From contig JAOTRX010000002.1 in NCBI GenBank assembly GCA_030247675.1, positions 620,001 through 684,000 of the forward strand: a DNA stretch of 64,000 nucleotides, written 5' to 3'. Positions 8,981 to 18,651 of the stretch are shown piece by piece. Below the pieces are notes generated by a model. That model had not been told where the DNA came from, did no database searches, and saw nothing but the letters and a program-made list of their open reading frames with translations. This DNA is from Desulforhopalus sp. GTDB lineage: Bacteria > Desulfobacterota > Desulfobulbia > Desulfobulbales > Desulfocapsaceae. Position numbers and translations under genes: made by a program. How positions within the stretch are numbered: position 1 is the stretch's first letter; every line of letters starts with the position of its first letter.

Positions 8981-9577
8981 ATGCGAGCAATAATTTTAGC
9001 GGCAGGCAGGAGGTTGAGGATGCTTCCCTTGTCATGGGAGATTCTGAAATGTCTGCTGCCCTAAGGGAAGACGACGATCGTCCGCTATATTCATAACCCC
9101 GGCTACCTGACCATGAACAGCCTGTATTCGCTGTATATGGCAAGGCATTGCCTGGATATGGATTTCCTCCTCCTCAATTCCGATGGCATCATCGGCGATT
9201 CATTGCTGCAAAAAATTCTGGACGAGGGCCACCCCCAATGCCCTGTTTGTCGAATTGGACAAGAGACCGTAAGGATGGCGAGATGAACGTTGAGGTGTGC
9301 CAGGGTTTTGTCGCCCGGATAGGGCAAGGATATTCCCACCGCGGCTGCCCAAGGGGACAGTGCCCAGGTCTGCAAATTAAACAGGATATCGGCAAATATT
9401 CTCAAAGAAGAACGAGTGTCTCAGGTCAATCAGGGCTATATCGGCAGGTTTCCCCGGGCAGCCTATGGTCCGATAATCGATTTGCAGTGAATCAAGGTAG
9501 TACCTACCTCCGGCCAGCCCTGGCATGAAATCGATTTTCCCCAGGATTATCAAAGGGTCTGCCGGGACTGCAGGTGA
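8981..9577 (+). pseudogene. Decayed sugar-phosphate/phosphocholine nucleotidyltransferase
   Basis: The start is clear: MRAIILAAGRRLRMLPLS followed by KCLLP, the GxGxRM..P.KCLLP signature of NTP transferases, with a TAA right after the proline. Another frame continues with NPGYLTMNSLYSLYMARHCL and DFLLLNSDGIIGDSLLQKIL, which is the N..Y..TNN.YSLY..R and LLNGD region. The final stretch near 9511-9577 reads SGQPWHEIDFPQDYQRV, matching the WxEIDFPED tail. At least three frame changes and several stops make it non-functional. It sits just upstream of the polysaccharide exporter, suggesting a lost precursor-activation step. Confidence 0.75.
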
Positions 9578-9890
9578 ACACAGCCACTTCCCTATTGTGC
9601 CCAGGGCAATATCTGATAATATCCTTGAGCCGGGGAGTCCTTTGATGTATAGGGTGTACCTGGAAATGTCTTCCCGTCATGGGAGTTTTTTCGTTGAGGG
9701 TCGGGCCAGGAGCTCTCCCGGATCATGTTTCTTGAGGACATATCGTTGATTTTTCACCAAGGCGTGACGATTTGCCGTGTCAATGGCCTTCTGAACGGCA
9801 AAGGCAGCACCGTTTGATTGTCAAAACACTGTCGATTCGGCAGGTAATGCGGCTGGCAATTTTTATGTATTCGCAGGGGGTATCTTTCTG
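9578..9890. other. Non-coding stretch before the exporter
   Basis: About 310 bp with no credible gene or recognisable fragment. It probably holds the promoter of the Wzm/Wzt operon, but no convincing -35/-10 pair could be assigned by eye. Confidence 0.4.
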
Positions 9891-10709
9891 ATGCAGTACT
9901 TCTCTCTTGCCCCAAGAGAAATGGTGGCCAGTGTGTGGCGCAACCGTTATCTCATAAAAACATCCGTGCAACGGGAGGTTGTGGGCCGTTACCGGGGGTC
10001 CTTTATGGGGATTCTCTGGTCGTTTTTCAATCCATTGTTCATGCTGACGGTTTATACCTTTGTTTTCAGCGTGGTCTTCAAGGCAAGGTGGCATGCGGGG
10101 AGTGGCTCAAAGGTTGAATTCGCGCTTATCCTCTTTGCCGGATTGATGGTCTTTAACCTTTTTGCCGAATGCGTCAACAGGGCGCCGGGCTTGATTCTAT
10201 CCAATACCAATTACGTCAAAAAGGTCATATTCCCGCTGGAAATACTGCCGCTGGTGACCCTGGGCGGGGCATTATTTCATGCAATCGTCAGTTTTTTCGT
10301 ATGGCTTATCGCCTATTTCATTTTGTTTGGAATGCCGCATTTGACTGTTTTGTTGCTGCCTTTTGTCATTCTGCCACTGTTGTTTTTCACTGCCGGGGTG
10401 TCTTGGTGGTTGGCGGCGCTCGGTGTCTATTTGCGTGATGTTTCGCAGGTAATTGGTATCTTTACCACAGCTCTTCTCTTTCTTTCGCCGATTTTTTACT
10501 CAGCCGCAAGTCTCCCGGAAACATATCAAATACTCTTTCAACTCAATCCCTTGACGCCGGTTATCGAACAGACGAGAGATGTTTTGTTTTGGGGCAAGGT
10601 CCCTGATCTGAAAATATTGCTTGTGTATTACTGCTGCTCGCTCGTTTTCGCTTGGCTTGGTTTTGCCTGGTTCCAGAAGACAAGAAAAGGGTTCGCGGAT
10701 GTCCTCTGA
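9891..10709 (+). CDS. wzm: ABC-2 polysaccharide export permease (Wzm-like)
   Basis: 272 residues with six hydrophobic helices and the ABC-2 layout of O-antigen/teichoic acid exporters. The N-terminal amphipathic stretch LIKTSVQREVVGRYRGSFMG precedes the first helix, and EQTRDVLFWG lies near the end. It forms the channel half of an inner-membrane exporter for lipid-linked polysaccharide, driven by the ATPase encoded immediately downstream (11-bp overlap). The ATG is preceded by a weak site (GGGGGTATC). Function is confident; the transported glycan is not. Confidence 0.9.
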   Translation: MQYFSLAPREMVASVWRNRYLIKTSVQREVVGRYRGSFMGILWSFFNPLFMLTVYTFVFSVVFKARWHAGSGSKVEFALILFAGLMVFNLFAECVNRAPGLILSNTNYVKKVIFPLEILPLVTLGGALFHAIVSFFVWLIAYFILFGMPHLTVLLLPFVILPLLFFTAGVSWWLAALGVYLRDVSQVIGIFTTALLFLSPIFYSAASLPETYQILFQLNPLTPVIEQTRDVLFWGKVPDLKILLVYYCCSLVFAWLGFAWFQKTRKGFADVL

Positions 10710-12033
10710 TATTGCCATCAAGGTAGACAAACTGAGTAAGTGCTACCAACTGTATGACAGACCACGCGACAGGCTCCTGCAAATGCTGCGGCGCGGCCGT
10801 AAGCAGTATTACCGGGAATTCTGGGCACTAAAGGATGTCTCCTTTGAGATCAAAAAGGGTGAGACCGTAGGAATTATTGGCCGTAATGGTAGCGGTAAGT
10901 CAACGTTGCTCCAGCTGGTTTGCGGGACACTCAATCCGACCTGCGGCAGTATTCAGACAAACGGTCGAATTGCCGCCTTATTGGAACTTGGTTCGGGTTT
11001 CAATCCGGAATTCACCGGGCGAGAAAACGTCTATATGAATGCCTCGGTACTTGGCCTCAGTCATGAACTTATCAATCGTCGTTTTGATGAGATAGTTTCT
11101 TTTGCCGATATCGGTGACTTTATTGAACAGCCTGTGAAAACCTATTCCAGCGGTATGATGGTCCGCCTGGCCTTTGCTGTAATTGCCCATGTGGATGCCG
11201 ATATTCTGGTGATCGATGAGGCTCTCTCCGTGGGGGATGCCTTCTTCACTCAGAAATGTATGCGATTTCTGAGAAAGTTTATGGAGAAGGGCACAGTGTT
11301 GTTTGTCAGTCATGATACCGGGGCAGTGATTAATCTCTGCCGGAGTGCTATCTGGCTCGATAAAGGCGTGGCAAAACGCCAAGGAGATCCTAAGGAAATT
11401 GCCAAGTTCTATCTTGAAGAGCTTTATGAATCCCAGCAGGGTGAAGGTGCAATAATCCCAGAAATAGAAAATGACACACGTGCTGTGTTGATCAAGGATC
11501 AGCCGCGTGATATGCGGTTAGATTATATAAATTCAACCACATACCGCAACGATATTGAGTTGTTTTCCTTTATGTCTGACTCCCCTGCTTTTGGCAAAGG
11601 CGGAGGGCACATAATTTCGGTTCAACTCCAGGATCGGCACGGAAATCCATTAACCTGGGTGGTGGGTGGAGAAATGGTGGCATTAAAGGTTTTCTGTCGA
11701 GCAGAAATTGACTTGTTCAGCCCAATTATTGGCTTTTCCGTTAACGATCGGTTAGGGCAAACATTGTTTGGTGATAATACGTGCAACTTTTCACAGCGGA
11801 AACCGTTGACCATTTCATCCGGAAGTTCGTTCTATGCCATTTTTGACTTTATGATGCCGATCTTGCCTATGGGGGACTATTCGGTTACCGTTGCCTTGGC
11901 GGAAGGATCACAGCAAGACCATGTGCAGCACCATTGGATACATGAGGCCATCCTCTTTAAATCGCATAGTAGCAGCGTCAGCACAGGGCTTGTCGGTGTG
12001 CCGATGAAAGATATTAAAATGGGCAAGGTATGA
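10699..12033 (+). CDS. wzt: Polysaccharide export ATPase with C-terminal glycan-recognition domain (Wzt-like)
   Basis: 444 residues. The nucleotide-binding domain (about 1-240) has Walker A GRNGSGKST, signature YSSGMMVRLAFA, Walker B DILVIDEALSVGD and H-loop FVSHD. Residues about 275-440 form a Wzt_C-like beta-sandwich, which in E. coli O8/O9a systems binds the terminal modification of the finished chain. A terminal cap such as a methyl group is therefore likely, consistent with the methyltransferases downstream. The chosen ATG overlaps the permease end. An upstream in-frame start would duplicate permease coding. Confidence 0.9.
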   Translation: MSSDIAIKVDKLSKCYQLYDRPRDRLLQMLRRGRKQYYREFWALKDVSFEIKKGETVGIIGRNGSGKSTLLQLVCGTLNPTCGSIQTNGRIAALLELGSGFNPEFTGRENVYMNASVLGLSHELINRRFDEIVSFADIGDFIEQPVKTYSSGMMVRLAFAVIAHVDADILVIDEALSVGDAFFTQKCMRFLRKFMEKGTVLFVSHDTGAVINLCRSAIWLDKGVAKRQGDPKEIAKFYLEELYESQQGEGAIIPEIENDTRAVLIKDQPRDMRLDYINSTTYRNDIELFSFMSDSPAFGKGGGHIISVQLQDRHGNPLTWVVGGEMVALKVFCRAEIDLFSPIIGFSVNDRLGQTLFGDNTCNFSQRKPLTISSGSSFYAIFDFMMPILPMGDYSVTVALAEGSQQDHVQHHWIHEAILFKSHSSSVSTGLVGVPMKDIKMGKV

Positions 12034-12369
12034 ACTACAATGCTCAACTTGAGATAGCATAGTTCTTCCCAAACTCTTCAAGTTTTCCAATTTCTTAAAT
12101 AGGGTATAGCCCTTTTGTGGCCTGGGTTGTTCAGGATGTTTGGCCAAGAATATTTGTGGAGTTAGGGATCCACATAGAGAATTCATTTTTCGCTTTTTGC
12201 CAGGCGGTTCCGGAGTTCATCGATCCACTCAGTGTTTGCTTATAAGTTTAAAGAGAGACCGAATCAGTTCGTTCAAAAAGAGCTGGCAAATTCTTTGAAC
12301 GTCGTAGAAATTAATAAAGCAGGTTGGTTACAAAAAATAATCGGTAAATTGTAGGATCACAAATTCGCT
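12034..12369. other. Debris region without an intact gene
   Basis: At about 12187-12354 (+) a frame without start reads SSIHSVFAYKFKERPNQF and ends NKAGWLQKIIGKL before a TAG. This looks like the tail of a lost gene that I cannot assign. On the minus strand 12186-12020 reads MNSLCGSLTPQIFLAKHP, also unassigned. The whole stretch is AT-rich. Confidence 0.4.
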
Positions 12370-12737
12370 AGATATCTAGAGTATTATACGACAAATCTTT
12401 CAGTTGAATTCAGAATATTCGATTTGGTAATTACTCAGATACTCTTGGACATGTGCCTCAGCCAATTGTCGGTCTAGCTGAGTACAGGCGAGTTTTAAAA
12501 TTTGATGGAAAATGTATTTTCACGGTTCCAACCGTGGTTGGCCGAATGCCTCGTCAACGTGAGGGATTAAAAAATTGCTACCATGGGTTGCCTGATTTGA
12601 AAGCGTATGATTGTCTTGTTTATACGGAGTTTTGAGCTGACATATGGTGTTATGTAGCTCATGCTGGTTTTAAAAATGTAAAACTCCATTGCTTTGATTA
12701 TCCAGCTGGGATTGCAATAGAGGTATCCTTACAATGA
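12370..12737 (+). pseudogene. C-terminal fragment of a SAM-dependent methyltransferase
   Basis: From about 12388 the frame gives NLSVEFRIFDLVIT. A one-base shift near 12437 is needed to continue into DTLGHVPQPIVGLAEYRRVL and DGKCIFTVPTVVGRMPRQRE, the post-motif II region of Methyltransf_11 proteins. A TGA at 12633 interrupts it, after which WCYVAHAGFKNVKLHCFDYP completes the family tail. Its final TGA overlaps the ATG of the next gene by 4 bp, so it was once in an operon with that gene. The N-terminal SAM-binding part is missing. Confidence 0.7.
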
Positions 12738-15700
12738 GTAATGCTAATATGATATTAAACCAACAGTTATCTTGGACCGGTGAACGATACCTTCCAGAAG
12801 TACATGGAAACATAGAAGCTGAGCATCTCCATCGTTATCTTTTTGCAATGCAATTTACCGAAGGAAAAAGAGTCTTAGATATTGCGAGCGGAGAAGGTTA
12901 TGGAGCTGCATTATTAGCAGTTAAGTCGAGCACTGTCGTTGGTGTAGATATCGATGCAGAAGCTGTTTTACATGCTAATTCTAAATATCGCATTAGCAAT
13001 CTAGAGTTCAAAATTGGTTCGTGCGCATCTATACCGCTAGATGACCAAAGTGTCGATATAGTAGTTAGTTTTGAGACTCTTGAGCACCATGCCGAGCATG
13101 AGTTAATGATGCGTGAAATAAAGCGAGTCTTAATTCCTGGAGGAGTACTGGTTATATCTACTCCAGACAAATTGGAATATACCGACAATACAAAAACTCA
13201 AAATAAATATCATGTAAAAGAATTATATCGCGACGAGTTTGATGGATTACTTGCGGGATTCTTCAAGCGGCATCTCATGTGTGGCCAAAAGATGGTATAT
13301 GGATCGGCAATTTTCCAGGAAAACAGTATTAGCAGAGTAAGAAGTTATGAAACTAATGCGACAACGGATCATAAGATTTCCGGTATTTCTCGTCCATTGT
13401 ATTTAATTGCTGTCGCATCCGATGGGGAGTTGCCTTTGCTCGAGGGTGGGCTTTTTGAGCAGCCACTCAGTGAAAATGATTATGTACGTGAATCAACGTG
13501 GCAGATAGAAAGCCAGCAGAAGGAAATTGCACGGTGCCATGAAATAATAGACAATTTTCAGAAGGACATTGTTCAGAGGGATTGGCAGGTTGTTGTGCTG
13601 CAACACAACTTGTTAGAAAAAGAGATGAAAACAAACAAGTTGTATGGATATATTTCGAATTCTTCTTTGTTAAAGTTTGCGCACATTTTAAATATTCAAA
13701 AATGGATTGGGTATGTTAAGTTTCACCAATGTCTCAAGGAACAACCTTTACTTGATGCAAGCTGGTATTTACTACAATATCCTGATGTTAAGGAATCAAA
13801 TATCTCGCCAGTTTATCACTACTTTTTTTTTGGAATAGAAGAAGAGAGAAATCCTAATCCATATTTCGACACTCGCTGGTATTTAAGTCAGTATTCCGAT
13901 GTCGCTCGTAGTGGAATTAATCCACTCATGCATTTTATGCTTTATGGCGCACAGGAAGCAAGAAATCCCAATCCGTATTTTCATACCCATTGGTATCTAT
14001 TTGAGTATCCGGATGTTGCCAATAGCGATATGAACCCCTTGGTACATTACATAAGGTACGGTATTGCAGAGGGAAGGAATCCCAACCCGTATTTCGATGC
14101 AAATTGGTATACCAATAAATATCCGGAAGTCAAGGCAAGCGGTTTACCTCCCCTCCTTCATTATATGGAGTTTGGAATTATCGAGAAGAGAAATCCCGGA
14201 CCGTTTTTTGAAACGTGTTGGTATATCGATGAGTATAAAGAAGTTACCAGTATCGGTATTGACCCACTGCTGCACTATATGCAATATGGCATTAAGGAAG
14301 GGAAGAACCCCAACCCTTATTTCCAATCAATATGGTATTTAGAAGAGTATCCGGATGTGGCTTCTTCCGGTCTTGACCCGTTGTTAGATTATATAAAACA
14401 TGGGTTGGAAAAAGGGAGGAATCCTAACCCGTATTTTGATACACGGTGGTACCTTGGCGAATACCCCGAGGTATTCGCGACCGGGATGCATCCGTTGCAA
14501 CACTTTATAGAATGTGGTGTTGAGGAGGGGAGGAACCCCACCCCCTATTTCAACACTCGCTGGTATTTGCATGTGTATCCCGATGTGGCAAAGAGCGGTA
14601 TGAATCCATTGTTGCATTTCATGAAGCACGGAGAGAAAGAAGGACGAAATCCTGGACCCTTTTTTAATGGGATTTGGTATTTGGCCGCGTATCCTGACGT
14701 TGCTCAAAGTGGCATGAATCCACTGCATCACTATATGAAGTATGGGGTTGTTGAAGGAAAAAGACTGTCATTCACTCCGACTGTTATTCCAGGGTTTGTC
14801 AGGCCAGGAGTAAGTTCGGCCTCAGTAAGGCCCTTTGCCCTGTCCCTTGCAGAAAAAACCTCCATCGACTCGGAAGAGACCTTGTTCTTTGATTTGGTCC
14901 TCGTGACATTTAATTCAGGAAGGTGGATTGATAACTGCCTGAGATCATTGCTGCCACATGAAAAAACTATAACTCTTACCATAATTGATAACGCCTCAAC
15001 AGATGATACGGTAAATAAAATATCGGAATTTTCAAATCAATTTTCACACATTACAATCATAAAAAATTCAACGAATGCTGGCTTCGGCGTTGCAAATAAT
15101 CAAGGTGCTGAGGTTGGATCCAATCGGTATCTAGTGTTTTTGAATATTGATACGGAGTTGCACGACCCTCAGGCATTAATGAAATTGAGCGACATTATAA
15201 ACCGATCGGCAAACGATGTGGCTGCCTGGGAATTTCGTCAATTGCCCTATGAGCACCCTAAATGTTACGACCCGGTTTCACTGGAAACAAGCTGGTTCAG
15301 CGGTGCCGCAGTTGCTGTAAAGCGAGAGGCGTTCGAAGCTGTCAAAGGATTCGATGCCAATCTTTTCATGTATTGTGAGGATGTTGACTTAAGCTGGCGA
15401 CTCAGGGCCCAGGGCTATCGTCTGCTGTATTGTCCTTCGCTCACCATTACTCATCACTGCTACAGTCGGGCGGGAGAAACTAAGCCAATTGCACAGTATT
15501 TTGGTGCTCTACATAATTACTTTTTGCGTAATCGTTTTGGTAAAGATTTGGATATTCAGGTCGGACGGGATTTGCTTCTCCGCTTCTTCCGGTATGTGGG
15601 GAAATACGCACCCCATGAGTTGCATGAAAAACTCACCGAGGTGGATAGGACAAGTGCTATCTTTAGATCGACCAGATGCGAGTCGAACCAATTCTTTAAG

Positions 15701-16480
15701 CCATTTTTCGAAGGGAATGACTATGAAGTCCGTCGTGAGGGGGATTTCTTTGCCAGTGCAGTTGTGGAATCAAATGCCAAAGTGTCTGTTATCGTGCGCA
15801 CGATAGGACGTCTTCATTATCTTGAACGCGCTCTTTATTCGATCATAAATCAAACGTATAGAAATGTGGAAATCGTCGTCGTTGAGGATGGCTCGAGCTT
15901 TGCCCAGGACCTCGTGTCTTCTTTTCGGGGGCATAATGTTGTTTATCGGCCGGTTGCTAAGGTGGGGCGTTGCCAGGCAGGAAATATCGGTTTATCAATA
16001 GCGAGCGGTGATTTCTTTAATTTTCTTGATGAGGATGATTTGTTGTATTGTGATCACGTGGAAACGCTGCTCAACGCTCTTTTAAAAAATCCTGAGAATG
16101 ATGCTGTCTGGGCGTCAGCCTTTTGTGTGTCAACGACCGAATCGGAGGATGGATCGAGCTATTATGACAGGCATTATCAGGTTGCGCATACAGTGGAACC
16201 TGATAGCACTACCATACTTGAACGGAACCACTTTCCAATTCAGGCAGTACTGTTTCGTCGGCAATGTTTTGAAAATCTCGGTGGACTCGATCCCGATCTC
16301 GAATATCTTGAGGACTGGGACCTCTGGATACGATACATGCGGAACTACAAGTTTCTAAGAATTGCAAAGACCACATCGTTGTATCGAATACCTTTTGAAA
16401 AGGATATGTATGATAAGAGAAAAAATAATCTTGACCATTATTATGAACGTATACAGGAAAAACATAGAATACTGAAATAA
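12734..16480 (+). CDS. Trifunctional methyltransferase/GT2/GT2 protein with nine 38-residue repeats
   Basis: 1248 residues. Residues ~20-225 are a class I methyltransferase (motif I VLDIASGEGYGA, then SFETLEHHAEHEL and KRVLIPGG). About 250-320 is a charged, probably helical linker. Residues 344-685 hold nine 38-residue repeats of the form WYLxxYPDVxxSGxNPLxHY followed by xxYGxxEGRNPNPYFDTR. Residues ~717-915 are a first GT2 (LVTFNSGRWIDNCLRSLLP, FLNIDTE, FMYCEDVDLSWRLRAQGYR). Residues ~1015-1248 are a second GT2 (VIVRTIGRLHYLERALYSII, FLDEDDLL, EDWDLWIRY). Probably a cytoplasmic chain-building enzyme that adds two sugars and methylates. The repeats resemble those seen in other large glycosyltransferases. 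Domain calls are firm; acceptor and sugar are unknown. Confidence 0.85.
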   Translation: MSNANMILNQQLSWTGERYLPEVHGNIEAEHLHRYLFAMQFTEGKRVLDIASGEGYGAALLAVKSSTVVGVDIDAEAVLHANSKYRISNLEFKIGSCASIPLDDQSVDIVVSFETLEHHAEHELMMREIKRVLIPGGVLVISTPDKLEYTDNTKTQNKYHVKELYRDEFDGLLAGFFKRHLMCGQKMVYGSAIFQENSISRVRSYETNATTDHKISGISRPLYLIAVASDGELPLLEGGLFEQPLSENDYVRESTWQIESQQKEIARCHEIIDNFQKDIVQRDWQVVVLQHNLLEKEMKTNKLYGYISNSSLLKFAHILNIQKWIGYVKFHQCLKEQPLLDASWYLLQYPDVKESNISPVYHYFFFGIEEERNPNPYFDTRWYLSQYSDVARSGINPLMHFMLYGAQEARNPNPYFHTHWYLFEYPDVANSDMNPLVHYIRYGIAEGRNPNPYFDANWYTNKYPEVKASGLPPLLHYMEFGIIEKRNPGPFFETCWYIDEYKEVTSIGIDPLLHYMQYGIKEGKNPNPYFQSIWYLEEYPDVASSGLDPLLDYIKHGLEKGRNPNPYFDTRWYLGEYPEVFATGMHPLQHFIECGVEEGRNPTPYFNTRWYLHVYPDVAKSGMNPLLHFMKHGEKEGRNPGPFFNGIWYLAAYPDVAQSGMNPLHHYMKYGVVEGKRLSFTPTVIPGFVRPGVSSASVRPFALSLAEKTSIDSEETLFFDLVLVTFNSGRWIDNCLRSLLPHEKTITLTIIDNASTDDTVNKISEFSNQFSHITIIKNSTNAGFGVANNQGAEVGSNRYLVFLNIDTELHDPQALMKLSDIINRSANDVAAWEFRQLPYEHPKCYDPVSLETSWFSGAAVAVKREAFEAVKGFDANLFMYCEDVDLSWRLRAQGYRLLYCPSLTITHHCYSRAGETKPIAQYFGALHNYFLRNRFGKDLDIQVGRDLLLRFFRYVGKYAPHELHEKLTEVDRTSAIFRSTRCESNQFFKPFFEGNDYEVRREGDFFASAVVESNAKVSVIVRTIGRLHYLERALYSIINQTYRNVEIVVVEDGSSFAQDLVSSFRGHNVVYRPVAKVGRCQAGNIGLSIASGDFFNFLDEDDLLYCDHVETLLNALLKNPENDAVWASAFCVSTTESEDGSSYYDRHYQVAHTVEPDSTTILERNHFPIQAVLFRRQCFENLGGLDPDLEYLEDWDLWIRYMRNYKFLRIAKTTSLYRIPFEKDMYDKRKNNLDHYYERIQEKHRILK
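13763..14788 (+). repeat. Nine tandem 114-bp coding repeats
   Basis: Each unit encodes 38 residues starting at a WY pair (13763, then every 114 bp). Units differ considerably in DNA sequence, so they are old duplications under protein-level selection, not a recent expansion. The ninth unit loses the NPNPYF tail. Confidence 0.9.
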
Positions 16481-16547
16481 ATGCTGAGAAGGTAGGCGTT
16501 TGGAATTTGTCAATTGAAGAGATTTTTTACATAAACCGTGCATAAGA

Positions 16548-17576
16548 ATGATCAATAATACCACCTCGCACCAGATCCATCAAAATAACTTTACAGTATT
16601 ACGGTGGCTTGCCGCAGGTTTAGTTCTTTATGGCCATTCATTTGTTTTTCTAGGATTGCCGGCTCCGTCATTTATGAGTTGGGCATCATTAGGAGCACTT
16701 GGGGTTTATATTTTCTTTGCCATCAGTGGCTACTTGGTGGCTCAAAGTTGGGTAAGTGATCCCCATCCTTTTCGATTCTTGCAGCGGCGAGCTCTAAGAA
16801 TATTTCCTGGTTTAGTGGTTTGCATTACATTGACAGTTTTAATGTTGGGTCCACTTCTGACAAAATTGCCGATTTTTGAATATTTTTCACATGTGCAGAC
16901 CCGAAATTATTTCTCCAATATCGCATTGTATATGTCCTATAATTTACCAGGAGTATTCACAACAAATCATTATCCAAATGCAATAAATGGTTCTTTGTGG
17001 AGTTTGCCGGCAGAGTTTTCGATGTACTTCGCTTTGGCGCTGGTCGGTGTAGCTCGCATTCCTAAATTTGGGTGGGCTATTGTAGCCTTGTGCTTTGTGG
17101 TATTAGCAAAATTATGGGCGATGGAGACTCCAAAAATGTTAGTGATCTATCGCACTGACTTCCGCCAAGTATTAATTTGCGGAGCATATTTCTGGGTTGG
17201 TGCCGCCGCATTTAAGTACAACATTAGCAGGTTATTCACGGTTAGTAATGTTTTAGGAGCAGTAATTATCTGGCTGATGCTCACCCGCTGGCCTCAATTA
17301 TTTGTTATTGCGAGTTGGATAATCCTTCCATTTCTTGTGATTGCTTTTGGTATGGCGCACAGTCCAATTCTCAGCCGATTTGCAAAGTATGATTATTCAT
17401 ATGGCATATATATTTATGCCTTTCCTGTCCAGCAGACTATCGCCCATTTTTGGCCACACATGCCTTTAAAGATCTATCTTATCGTCACAGGGATTATTAC
17501 TGTCATTCTGGCAGGGTTATCATGGCATTGGATAGAGCGGCCTGCTCTCAAATTGAAGCCACCCCGCCCTATTTGA
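16548..17576 (+). CDS. Acyltransferase 3 family membrane protein (OafA-like)
   Basis: 342 residues with about ten membrane helices. Family features are LRWLAAGLVLYGH with the catalytic-type His, GALGVYIFFAISGYLVAQSW, RALRIFPGL and SLWSLPAEFSMYF. These enzymes transfer acetyl or other acyl groups across the membrane onto surface glycans, as in O-antigen O-acetylation. No SGNH extension is present. Its position inside the polysaccharide island supports a decoration role. Confidence 0.85.
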   Translation: MINNTTSHQIHQNNFTVLRWLAAGLVLYGHSFVFLGLPAPSFMSWASLGALGVYIFFAISGYLVAQSWVSDPHPFRFLQRRALRIFPGLVVCITLTVLMLGPLLTKLPIFEYFSHVQTRNYFSNIALYMSYNLPGVFTTNHYPNAINGSLWSLPAEFSMYFALALVGVARIPKFGWAIVALCFVVLAKLWAMETPKMLVIYRTDFRQVLICGAYFWVGAAAFKYNISRLFTVSNVLGAVIIWLMLTRWPQLFVIASWIILPFLVIAFGMAHSPILSRFAKYDYSYGIYIYAFPVQQTIAHFWPHMPLKIYLIVTGIITVILAGLSWHWIERPALKLKPPRPI

Positions 17577-17624
17577 ACAATTGCCTATAACAGGACGGCA
17601 AAAAATTCTCTTGGACAAGCAAAC

Positions 17625-18536
17625 ATGTTTAAAAAAATCTTCACTAAAATATTTGATAGCACTCCTTCTATTGATGTTAGTGAACTAAATAATGGAAATA
17701 AGCCTGGTATTCGGATGTTGTTTCCGCTTGGTCATTTTTATTCGCCGGTAGCTGACCCTATCGATATCCGAAATCGCGAGGGAAGGATCTGGGCACAGAC
17801 GGATTTGATGCCAGGAATTGAAATGAATATTCAGGAGCAGTTAAACTTGCTCCTCAAACTAAAGCCTTATACCGCGAAAATCGACTTTCCAACCGAAAAA
17901 CCGGATGATGGCGCTATCTATTTTTATAGTAATGATCAGTTTCCGGTATTGGATGCAGAAGTCCTTTTCACAATGCTTTGCCACTATCGGCCAAAATCTG
18001 TAATTGAAATTGGCAGTGGCTATTCATCATTGATTACTGCTGAAGTTAATAGACGGATCCTGAACTTAAATCTTGATTTTTACTGTATTGAACCCTTTCC
18101 AAGGCAATTCCTTATTGATGGGGTTCCTGGAATCACCGGTCTTGTACAAAAAAGAGTGGAAGACGTTGAACTGGAATATTTTGATAGGCTGGATGCCAAT
18201 GACATCTTGGTAATTGATTCATCGCATGTATCAAAAGTTGGAAGTGATGTAAATTATTTGCTTTTTGAGGTCTTGCCACGACTCAAACAGGGTGTGCTAG
18301 TCCATTTTCATGATATTTTTTTGCCGGATGAATATCCTAAGGTTTGGGTTATTGATGAGGGGAGAAATTGGAACGAGCAATACTTGCTGCGTGCATTTTT
18401 ACAGTACAATTTTGATTGGAAGGTCGTTTGGGCTGCCCATTTTATGGGAACTCGTCATAAGGCCGCTGTCCAGGAAAGCTTTTCCCGATATCCCGAGTTT
18501 GGAGGCGGGGGAAGCTTTTGGATACAGAGGAAATAG
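17625..18536 (+). CDS. Class I SAM-dependent methyltransferase
   Basis: 303 residues. The SAM-binding motif is SVIEIGSGYSSLITAEVN (about residues 125-142), followed by FYCIEPFPRQFL, the acidic strand DILVIDSSHVSKVGSDVNYL, and GVLVHFHDIFLPDEYP. This is the Methyltransf_24-like arrangement seen in glycan and small-molecule O-methyltransferases. The N-terminal 90 residues are a separate region with no known motif. Likely methylates a sugar of the exported polysaccharide, by context only. Confidence 0.75.
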   Translation: MFKKIFTKIFDSTPSIDVSELNNGNKPGIRMLFPLGHFYSPVADPIDIRNREGRIWAQTDLMPGIEMNIQEQLNLLLKLKPYTAKIDFPTEKPDDGAIYFYSNDQFPVLDAEVLFTMLCHYRPKSVIEIGSGYSSLITAEVNRRILNLNLDFYCIEPFPRQFLIDGVPGITGLVQKRVEDVELEYFDRLDANDILVIDSSHVSKVGSDVNYLLFEVLPRLKQGVLVHFHDIFLPDEYPKVWVIDEGRNWNEQYLLRAFLQYNFDWKVVWAAHFMGTRHKAAVQESFSRYPEFGGGGSFWIQRK

Positions 18537-18651
18537 AATTACGAGAAGATGATTGGTGGAAATTTGTCGCTGGCGTTTTTAACAAGTTCATGAAAGTGTT
18601 TATGCTGCCACGTTTGGCCTTAAAAATAATCATTTTAGAAAAAAATATACA

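Noticed and set aside
13763..14788. Tandem 114-bp repeats considered as a CRISPR array or satellite
   Set aside because: There are no spacers, the units are diverged at DNA level and conserved as protein, and they lie inside one long reading frame.
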